A DNA stretch of 64,000 bases from Sandaracinaceae bacterium (lineage in GTDB: Bacteria; Myxococcota_A; Polyangia; Polyangiales; Houyiibacteriaceae): positions 186,001-250,000 of the forward strand of contig JADJJE010000003.1 in the NCBI GenBank assembly GCA_016706685.1, written 5' to 3'. How positions within the stretch are numbered: position 1 is the stretch's first letter; the number at the start of each line of letters is the position of its first letter. Made by a program: the position numbers and the translations under genes. Shown in pieces: positions 28,019-34,748 of the stretch. The notes beneath the pieces were generated by a model. The model was not told where the DNA came from, did not search any database, and saw only the letters and a list, made by a program, of their open reading frames with translations.

Positions 28019-29874
28019 CCCGCGGCCTGCAGCTCGAAGAGCTCGGCGTACTTCCCACGCGCGGCCAGCAGCTCCTCGTGGCTGCCCTCCTCGGACACGG
28101 CGCCGTGCTCCAGCACCAGGATGCGGTCCGCCATGCGCACGGTGGAGAAGCGGTGCGAGATGATGACCGCCGTCTTGTCGTGGCTCAGCTGCTTGAAGCG
28201 CTGGAACACCTCGAACTCGGAGCGCGCGTCGAGAGCGGCCGTGGGCTCGTCCAGGATCAGCACGTCGGCGTCGCGCATGTAGGCGCGTGCGATGGCGACC
28301 TTCTGCCACTCACCGCCGGAAAGCTCCACGCCCGTGCGGAAGCGCTTGCCGATGACCTGTTCGTAGCCGCGCGGCAGCTTGTGGATGACCTCGTCGGCCA
28401 GGCTCTGCTCGGCCGCTCGCTCGATGCGCGCCTGGTCGCCCGCGGCGTCGATGCGCCCCACGGCGATGTTCTCGCCGGCGCTCAGGTGATAACGCACGAA
28501 GTCCTGGAAGATGACGCCGATGTGCGCGCGCAGCTCGTCGAGGTCGTACTCGCGCAGGTCGTGCCCATCCAGCAGGATGCGCCCCTCGTCGGGCTCGTAG
28601 AGGCGCGCCAGCAGCTTCACCACAGTGGTCTTGCCCGCGCCGTTCTCGCCCACCAGCGCCAGCACCTGCCCGGCAGGCAGCGTGAAGTCGAGGCCGCGCA
28701 CCGCCCAGCGCTCGGCGCCGTCGTAGCGAAAGCCCACCTGCTCGAAGCGGAAGCCCTCGCGGATGGGATGCGGGAAGGGGCGCGGGTGAGCGGGCGACAC
28801 GATCTCGGGGCGCACCTCGAAGAACGCAAAGAGGTCGTTCAGGTAGAGCGCCTGGCCGGCCAGCGCGGAGAAGCCGCTCAGCAGCCCCTCGAGCAACGTG
28901 CGCAGGCGCCGGAACGAGGCCGCCAAGAACGTGAGGTCCCCGATGCTGAAGTCGCCGCGCAGTGTGCGCCACGTGATGATGCCGTAGGCCGCGTAGTAGC
29001 CCAGCGTCCCCACGCCGGTGAGCAGGCTGCCCCAGCCGGCGCGACGCAGCGCCAGGGCGCGGTTCTGCTGGTAGAGGCGCGCGGCCAGCGCGCGGAAGCG
29101 GCCCACCAGGAAGCCGTGCAGGCCCAGGATCTTCACCTCCTTGGCCGTCTCCACGCTGGCGCCCGTCTGCCGCACGTAGTCGAGCTCGCGGCGCTCGGGG
29201 GTGCGCCGGAAGTCCAGCGTGTAGCTCTCGGCGTTGAAGTGCGCCTCCCCCAGGAACGCGGGCAGCAGCGCCAGCAGCAAGAGCCCCATGAGCCAGGGCG
29301 CGTAGACCATCATGCCCACCGCGAACGAGAGCACGGTGACCACGTCCTGCGCCTGTCCGAAGAGCTGCCCCAGCAGCGGCGTGCGGCCGATGGTCTGGCG
29401 CCGCGCGCGGTCGAGCTGGTCCTGCAGCTCGCTGTCCTCGAAGTCTTCGAGGTCGAGCGTGGCGGCGTGCTCCATGACGCGCGCGCCCATGGCGTTGCTG
29501 TACTGCTCCGACAGCAGACCATCCACCAAGGAGACCACGCGCCCCAGCACGTCGGCCAGCACCGCGAGGCCGAGCTCCAACGCCAGCAGCATCCACACCG
29601 GCCGCAGCACCTCGCTTCCGAGCGCGGCGCCGAGCTCCGTGGGCAGTCCACCTGCGGACGCGAGCGCGATGACCTCGTCGATGATCAGCTTGCCCACGTA
29701 GAGCGTGACCACCGGCAGGAGCGCGCGGAGCATGCGCAGCGCCACGCTCGCGAACGTGAGCTGCCGGTTGATGCCCCACACCAAGCGCAGAAACGGGGGC
29801 ACGTTGCGCAGCGCGGCGAAGCGCTGGCGCCAGCTCTTCTGCGGCGGGGTGGGTGGTGGGGGGTGGGGAATCAC
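28009..29874 (-). CDS. ABC transporter, fused permease and ATPase
   Basis: 621 residues. The N-terminal half is a six-helix ABC exporter membrane domain. The ATPase half has Walker A GENGAGKTTV (about residue 411), signature LSGGEWQKVA (about 518), Walker B VLILDEPTA (about 538) and the switch His in ISHRFSTVR (about 570). The motif LSGGEWQ and the coupling of EFEVFQRFKQL are those of lipid/peptide/drug exporters. It would act as a homodimer; the substrate is unknown. It is alone on its strand, 33 bp downstream of the oxidoreductase gene. Confidence 0.93.
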   Translation of the reverse strand: MIPHPPPPTPPQKSWRQRFAALRNVPPFLRLVWGINRQLTFASVALRMLRALLPVVTLYVGKLIIDEVIALASAGGLPTELGAALGSEVLRPVWMLLALELGLAVLADVLGRVVSLVDGLLSEQYSNAMGARVMEHAATLDLEDFEDSELQDQLDRARRQTIGRTPLLGQLFGQAQDVVTVLSFAVGMMVYAPWLMGLLLLALLPAFLGEAHFNAESYTLDFRRTPERRELDYVRQTGASVETAKEVKILGLHGFLVGRFRALAARLYQQNRALALRRAGWGSLLTGVGTLGYYAAYGIITWRTLRGDFSIGDLTFLAASFRRLRTLLEGLLSGFSALAGQALYLNDLFAFFEVRPEIVSPAHPRPFPHPIREGFRFEQVGFRYDGAERWAVRGLDFTLPAGQVLALVGENGAGKTTVVKLLARLYEPDEGRILLDGHDLREYDLDELRAHIGVIFQDFVRYHLSAGENIAVGRIDAAGDQARIERAAEQSLADEVIHKLPRGYEQVIGKRFRTGVELSGGEWQKVAIARAYMRDADVLILDEPTAALDARSEFEVFQRFKQLSHDKTAVIISHRFSTVRMADRILVLEHGAVSEEGSHEELLAARGKYAELFELQAAGYR

Positions 29875-29906
29875 GAGCGCACGTTGTCGGCGGACAGAGC
29901 CGAACG

Positions 29907-30899
29907 CTACGGGATGAGAACGGAAGCGCCAGTGGTCTCGCGCGCCTCGAGGGCGCGGTGGGCCTCGGCCGCGTCGCGCAGGGGCCAGCGCTGGTGCACG
30001 GGCACGCGCAAAATGCCGTCACGGATGGCGGCGAACAGGCGCGTGGTGGCCGCCAGCAGCTCGGCGCGCGTGGCCACGTAGTCGAACAGGGTGGGCCGCG
30101 TGACGAAGAGCGAGCCCTGGGTGGAGAGCGAGAGCACGTCCAGAGGGGGAGGCGGCCCCGACGCGTTGCCGAAGGACACCAGCAGCCCGCGGCGCTCGAG
30201 GCACGCTAGCGAGGCCGAGAACGTGCGCCGGCCGATGGAGTCGTAGACCACCTGCACCCCGCCACCGCTCCCGGCGGCCCGCACGGCAGCGGCAAGGCCA
30301 GCCGCATCGTCGTCAGCGTCCACCAACACCTTCGTGCAGCCGTGCGCGAGCGCCACGTCCACCTTGGCCTCGGAGCCCACCGTTCCGATGACCTCCACGC
30401 CGTGCCACGCCAGCCACTGGCACAGCAGAGATCCCGTACCGCCCGCCGCCGCGTGCACCAGCGCACGCGAGCCTGCGTCGAGCGGCCGCACACGATGCAC
30501 CAGGTACTCGGCCGTGAGGCCCTTCAGCAACGACGCCGCCGCCACTTCGTCGCTGATGGTGCTGGGCAGTGTCACGCAGTGCTCCGCCGGGACGTTGCGC
30601 GCGCTGGCGTAGGCCCCCGGCGGGCGCGAGAGATAGACCACGCGCTCGCCCACCGAGAACTGCTGCGGGTCGACCTCGCTGCCCACGGCGGTGACCACGC
30701 CGGCCGCCTCGAGCCCGATGCCGTGCGGCATGCTGGGCAGTGGGTAGAGCCCGCTGCGATGGTACACGTCGATGAAGTCGAGCCCCACCGCGCGCTGCGT
30801 GAGCTGCAGCTCGAGCGGCCCCGGTGGCGCGAGCGTGACGGGGTGGCTGCGCAGCACGTCCGGTCCGCCGGGCTGCTCGATGCGAATGGCGTAGTGCAT
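29907..30899 (-). CDS. Zinc-independent quinone oxidoreductase (MDR family)
   Basis: 330 residues. The GroES-like N-terminal domain with GLEAAGVVTAVGSEV and the Rossmann motif AAAGGTGSLLCQW place it among NADPH:quinone reductases (QOR, MDR superfamily). No structural-zinc Cys cluster is seen. The start ATG 30899 fits the family N-terminus (MHYAIRIEQPGGPDVL). It probably reduces quinones or alpha,beta-unsaturated carbonyls with NADPH. It runs in the same direction as the ABC exporter gene but no functional link is evident. Confidence 0.9.
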   Translation of the reverse strand: MHYAIRIEQPGGPDVLRSHPVTLAPPGPLELQLTQRAVGLDFIDVYHRSGLYPLPSMPHGIGLEAAGVVTAVGSEVDPQQFSVGERVVYLSRPPGAYASARNVPAEHCVTLPSTISDEVAAASLLKGLTAEYLVHRVRPLDAGSRALVHAAAGGTGSLLCQWLAWHGVEVIGTVGSEAKVDVALAHGCTKVLVDADDDAAGLAAAVRAAGSGGGVQVVYDSIGRRTFSASLACLERRGLLVSFGNASGPPPPLDVLSLSTQGSLFVTRPTLFDYVATRAELLAATTRLFAAIRDGILRVPVHQRWPLRDAAEAHRALEARETTGASVLIP

Positions 30900-31074
30900 G
30901 GTCACCGAGGAGCGTACCAGAGCCCCCGCAGCGCACCGTCGATCCCCATCATTTCGGCGCATTCATGCCATCGCAATGACGGAGTCGGGGCGGCAGAGGC
31001 TGCACAGACGCCCTCGTGCAAGCGCGAAACGACCTTGTGGGGGCTTGGCATGCTCGATGCACCGGCAGCTCCCC

Positions 31075-31323
31075 ATGACCGACCTCAAGAAGCAAGTGAA
31101 TAAGGGTTTCGACAACGCCAAAGACGCCGCTGGCGACGCGGCCGACAAGGTGAAGAGCGCCACCACCAGCGCCGTAGACGCTGCGAAGCACGCCGCCCAC
31201 GACACGGGTGATGCCGCGAAGCACGCCGCCCACAACGTGGGTGATGCCGCGAAGCACGCAGCCCACAACGTGGGTGACGCGGCGAAGAGCGCCAAGAACA
31301 AGATCAAGAACGCCGTCAAGTGA
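31075..31323 (+). CDS. Short helical protein with 11-residue repeats (LEA-like)
   Basis: 82 residues. Lys/Ala/Asp/His-rich, with a repeat DAAKHAAHDTG, DAAKHAAHNVG, DAAKHAAHNVG, followed by DAAKSAKNKIK. The 11-residue amphipathic period is that of LEA group 3 or YtxH-like proteins, which protect membranes and proteins under drying or stress. No signal peptide. ATG 31075 is taken as start; ATG 31057 is also in frame. The ribosome-binding site is weak. The gene is followed 53 bp later by a small lipoprotein gene. Confidence 0.7.
   Translation: MTDLKKQVNKGFDNAKDAAGDAADKVKSATTSAVDAAKHAAHDTGDAAKHAAHNVGDAAKHAAHNVGDAAKSAKNKIKNAVK
31177..31275 (+). repeat. Three tandem 33-bp repeats within the LEA-like gene
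   Basis: Units 31177-31209, 31210-31242 and 31243-31275. The second and third differ by one base, and the first differs more, so the last two are the most recent duplication. A shorter fourth unit begins at 31276. The repeats keep the reading frame (11 codons each). Confidence 0.85.
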
Positions 31324-31376
31324 GCCGGCTTTCTCTGCCCCTCTTCCCCAACCTTAAGAAACACACGAGCCCCCTC

Positions 31377-31598
31377 ATGAACACTCTCAAGCTTTCCCTG
31401 ATCGCCCTCTCCGCCCTCGGCCTCGTGGCCTGTGGCCCCGCAGAGACCGAGACCACCACCACCAGCATGCACGAGCAAGACAGCGAAGGCGGCGAAGTGC
31501 GTCACAGCACCCGCGAGACGACGGAGACGGAGTCGGACGGCGAGCAGACCACGGAGCGCGTCGAGCGCACCGAGATCACCACCCCTGCATCCGAGTAG
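31377..31598 (+). CDS. Small acidic Thr/Glu-rich lipoprotein
   Basis: 73 residues. Signal peptide with lipobox LVAC, then a mature chain of about 53 residues made almost wholly of Thr, Glu, Ser, Asp and Arg, expected to be disordered. Such tethers occur on bacterial surfaces but there is no named family. Follows the LEA-like gene and is followed by strong hairpins with T-runs, so the two genes are probably one transcript. Confidence 0.72.
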   Translation: MNTLKLSLIALSALGLVACGPAETETTTTSMHEQDSEGGEVRHSTRETTETESDGEQTTERVERTEITTPASE

Positions 31599-31606
31599 TC
31601 CGCGGC

Positions 31607-31666
31607 GGGCTGAGCTCTCGCTGTGCAGAGGACCGCTGCACAGTCCACCGAGAGCTCGGCCCCCGG
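31607..31666 (+). terminator. Long hairpin followed by TTTT
   Basis: A 14-bp outer stem with one mismatch (31607-31620 and 31649-31662) encloses an 8-bp perfect inner stem CTGTGCAG/CTGCACAG (31621-31628 and 31636-31643). It is followed by GGGGTTTT. It fits an intrinsic terminator for the genes to its left. Confidence 0.7.
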
Positions 31667-31677
31667 GGTTTTACCGT

Positions 31678-31716
31678 GCCGATGGCGTGTGACCGCACGC
31701 CATCGGCATTCGTTTT
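31678..31716 (+). terminator. Second hairpin terminator
   Basis: A perfect 12-bp stem GCCGATGGCGTG/CACGCCATCGGC (31678-31689 and 31696-31707) with a 6-base loop and ATTCGTTTT behind it. Together with the preceding hairpin it forms a double terminator. Confidence 0.85.
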
Positions 31717-31729
31717 GACGGAGCCACGC

Positions 31730-32488
31730 TCACAGCCCGCACAGCGCGTGCATGATGTCCACACGCTCCTCCCGCTGGCCCGTCGCCAGGTCGAGCACCG
31801 TGAAGCGCTTGGGCGAGGTGTACGAACCCATGTCCGTGTCGCTGTTGATGTGGATGGCGCCGAACAGGATGACGTACTTGCAGGCGTACTTGGTGAGCGC
31901 GACCAGCTCTTCGATGCGCTGGTCGATGGCCTCGTAGATGACCTCGGTGGCCTCCTTGAGCGGCAGCTCGGCGCCCAGGATACGGTCGCGCTGGGCGTAC
32001 ACGATCTGCTCGAGGGTGTTCATCTGGTGGTCCAGCTCGCTGACGCGCCCCTCCACGATCTGATCGCGCGTGAGCTTGTTCAGCGCGCCCTTGGCCGCAC
32101 CGCAGCAGCCGGTGGTGCGCTGCTGGCCGTGACGTTGAATCTCCCCGACGGCTCCGTCCTTCGTGATGCCGATATGCGGCCCGTAGTAGATGGCCACCGC
32201 GCCGTCGTCCGGCACGTGGCTCGCGAACGCGCCCATGCCCGTGAGGCCCGTGAAGGGAAAGCCATCGAGGCCCCCCATTTTGAAGGGCCCCAGGAACTCG
32301 GCCGTGCGGGCGGGGTACTGGATGCTGTTGACGTCGTCGCTGCAGATGCTGTCGGCCAGCATCACCTGCGAGGGCTCGAGGTCCAGCGTCGCTTCGACGT
32401 AGTCGATGAAGCGGTTGACGGCGTCGACGGTGGTGAGGGCGTTTGGATACTGCTGACGCATGATCGCCAGCTTCTCGCGCTTCTTCAT
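31730..32488 (-). CDS. LCIB/LCIC-family (theta-class) carbonic anhydrase-like protein
   Basis: 252 residues. The motifs SICSDDVNS (about residue 50), GGLDGFPFTGLTGMGAFASH then VPDDG (about 70-95) and YGPHIGI, followed by GQQRTTGCCGAAKG (about 129), match the LCIB/C family known from algal CO2-concentrating mechanisms. In those proteins two Cys and one His bind zinc, and Cys-50, His-91 and the Cys of GCC are at the right places here; the Asp in SDD and Arg in GQQR are conserved too. The start at ATG 32488 follows GGAGC; the frame extends upstream but not with similarity. No CO2-uptake or carboxysome gene is nearby, so the cellular role is open. Confidence 0.85.
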   Translation of the reverse strand: MKKREKLAIMRQQYPNALTTVDAVNRFIDYVEATLDLEPSQVMLADSICSDDVNSIQYPARTAEFLGPFKMGGLDGFPFTGLTGMGAFASHVPDDGAVAIYYGPHIGITKDGAVGEIQRHGQQRTTGCCGAAKGALNKLTRDQIVEGRVSELDHQMNTLEQIVYAQRDRILGAELPLKEATEVIYEAIDQRIEELVALTKYACKYVILFGAIHINSDTDMGSYTSPKRFTVLDLATGQREERVDIMHALCGL

Positions 32489-32557
32489 GGTGGCTCCGGG
32501 CGTGCGAGGGCGTGGAGCCAAGCACCCTACCACACGGGCCCGCTCGCAGCTCCCCGG

Positions 32558-33790
32558 TCAGCCCGGAGGCGTGGTCTCCACGCAGTAGAGTCGCAGCGCG
32601 GCCGTGCACGCTGCCGTGCCGTTGCTGGTCCAGTCCGAGCTCCCAGCCGAGGTCCAACCGCGGGTGCCCGTCTGCGCGCCATCCGCGCTGGTCCAGTCGA
32701 GACAGCGCGTGGTGCTGTTGTCGGTGTTGCCCGTGACGAACGTCCCCGTCCACGCGTAGGTGCCACTTCCCGCGGATGCACCGTTCTCGTCGGTGGCGAT
32801 GGCCGCGGTGTCGAGGCCGTTCGCGAGGTCGGCCCAGTTGCCGGCCACCCGCAGCGTCCCTGGCAGCGCGAAGCGATAGTACGGCCCGCTGAAGTGCTGG
32901 ATGCGGTCGGCGGCCGAGGTGGCCGCTGCTGAGCCAGGCGCGGAAGGTCCCGCTCAGGCCAGCCTCTGTGGCGCGCGCCTGACAGATCGCGTCCGCCCCG
33001 GTGAGGCCACCGAGGTTCCCGGTGTGGACCGTGCTGGTCACGAAGATGAGGCGCCCGGTACGCACGTGTTGGGGGCGCCTGCGACGCAGAAGTTCCCGAA
33101 GGAGCAGTCGGCGTCGGTGACGCACGTGGTGCCGCACACCGTACCCATGCCCGGGCACACGTAGGGCTCGCACGCCGGCACGCTCGCCGTGGAGGTCGCC
33201 ACCCCGTCGTCGGGACACGTGCTGGAGGATCCGTCGCACGCCTCGATGATGTCGCACACACCCGCCGCGCCCCTGCAGACCACACCCTCACTCTCCACCG
33301 CGTCTGCTGGGCAAGCGCCAGCGGCGCACGTCTCCACGATGTCACAGTCACCCGCGCTCGCGCGGCAGGTGGTGCCGTCGGGGATCGCCGCGCACGCCCC
33401 AGCGCCGTCGCACAGGCCCACCAGACAGGGGGTCTCAGCGCACTCGGCGTCCGGATCGGTGTTGCCCATGCTGGGCGCGCACACCCGTTCGTCACGCCCG
33501 TGAGCGCCGCGGTGCACGACACGCATACTTCCTGCGCAGGCCGTATCGCAGCACACGCCGTCCCACGCACGCCCCGCTCTCGCACTCCTCGGCGCTCGCG
33601 CATCCCGGCTCCGTTCGCTAGGCCCCCCGCGTCGGGGCCGGCCCGCCCTGGTCGGTCCGCCCACGTCCACGGTCCCAGCGTCCGGATCGCTCATGCCGTT
33701 GTCGGGCTGGGTCGCCCCGTCGCCTCCACAGCCGGGGGACGCCAGCGCGCCGCACAAGAGGAGGAGGACACCGAGTCTGCTTTTCGTCAT
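32558..33790 (-). pseudogene. Cys-rich lipoprotein with C-terminal DUF1554-like domain, multiply frameshifted
   Basis: Starts as a lipoprotein (lipobox SPGC, ATG 33790) and ends at 32558, but the protein can only be followed by changing frame at least six times. In order the recoverable pieces are an Asp/Gly-rich spacer, CASAEECESGACV, DGVCCDTACAG, CVSCTAALTGVTNG, VCAPSMGNTDPDAECAETPC through the Cys-rich body, LIFVTSTVHTGNLGGLTGAD (DUF1554-like), and finally AGNWADLANGLDTAAIATDE. The order and spacing are those of a normal Myxococcota surface lipoprotein, so the gene is degraded (or the local consensus sequence is poor). Surrounding genes are intact. Confidence 0.8.
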
Positions 33791-33882
33791 CACGTCACCG
33801 CGTTGGGGTTGGCCTGGGTGGTGACGGCCGGCACCGCTTCGATCACGGAATTCGTTTCCGCCTTCTGGTACAACCGGAGGCC

Positions 33883-34695
33883 ATGACGCTGCCGGGCTGG
33901 ACCACCTTCTCCTTCACTCACGACGGCCTCACGCGGGACGTCTACCGCCGCGGCACGGGTCCGGGCGTGCTGGTCATGCACGAGATCCCGGGCATCACCC
34001 CGCGCGTCGAGGCGTTCGCGCGGCGGGTGGCCGACGAAGGCTACACGGTGTTCATGCCCGACTTGTTCGGGGAAGTCGGCAAGCCGCTCGCGCCCGGCTA
34101 CGTGATGGGGCAGATGGCGCGCGCGTGCATCCGCAGCGAGTTCGCGGTGCTGGCCAGCCGTGGCAGCAGCCAGGTGACCCGCATGCTGCGCGCGCTCTGC
34201 CTGCGCCTCCACGAAGAAGCCGGTGGCCCCGGGGTGGGCGCCGTGGGCATGTGCATCACTGGCAACTTCGCGCTCGCGCTCATGGTGGACCCGTGGCTGA
34301 TGGCGCCCGTCCTCTCGCAGCCCTCGTTGCCCTTCCCCACGGATGCCGCCGCTCGCCGCAGCCTGCACGTGAGCGACGACGACCTGCGCGTCATCCGTCG
34401 CCGCACGCGCGAAGACAACGTGAGGGTGCTGGGCCTGCGCTTCACGGGCGACCCGCTCTGCCCGAAGGCGCGCTTCGACCGCCTGCGCGACGAGCTGGGC
34501 GCGGGCTTCGAGGGCATCGAGATCGACTCGAGCCTGGGCAACCCGTACGGCATCTCGCCGTTCGCCCACAGCGTGCTGACCGAGGCGCTGGTGGACAAGG
34601 CTGGGCACCCCACCCAGCGCGCACTGCACCGCGTGCTCGCGCTGTTCGACGAGAAGCTGCGCGCGCCCGGACGCAGCGCTCCCCGTCACGGCTGA
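33883..34695 (+). CDS. Dienelactone hydrolase family protein
   Basis: 270 residues, alpha/beta-hydrolase. The nucleophile elbow is GMCITGN (about residue 122), with cysteine in the nucleophile place as in dienelactone hydrolase. An Asp is present in TGDPLCPKAR and a His in SPFAHSVLT, which could complete the triad. The N-terminal segment with VLVMHEIPGITP and MPDLFGEVGKPL matches the family. It hydrolyses a lactone or ester of unknown identity. The ribosome-binding GGAGG is only about two bases from the ATG. It is divergent from the pseudogene with about 90 bp between. Confidence 0.87.
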   Translation: MTLPGWTTFSFTHDGLTRDVYRRGTGPGVLVMHEIPGITPRVEAFARRVADEGYTVFMPDLFGEVGKPLAPGYVMGQMARACIRSEFAVLASRGSSQVTRMLRALCLRLHEEAGGPGVGAVGMCITGNFALALMVDPWLMAPVLSQPSLPFPTDAAARRSLHVSDDDLRVIRRRTREDNVRVLGLRFTGDPLCPKARFDRLRDELGAGFEGIEIDSSLGNPYGISPFAHSVLTEALVDKAGHPTQRALHRVLALFDEKLRAPGRSAPRHG

Positions 34696-34748
34696 GCGGC
34701 CGATGACACAATCGGGCGAGTTTGTGAATTCCGCGTTACACTCGCGCG

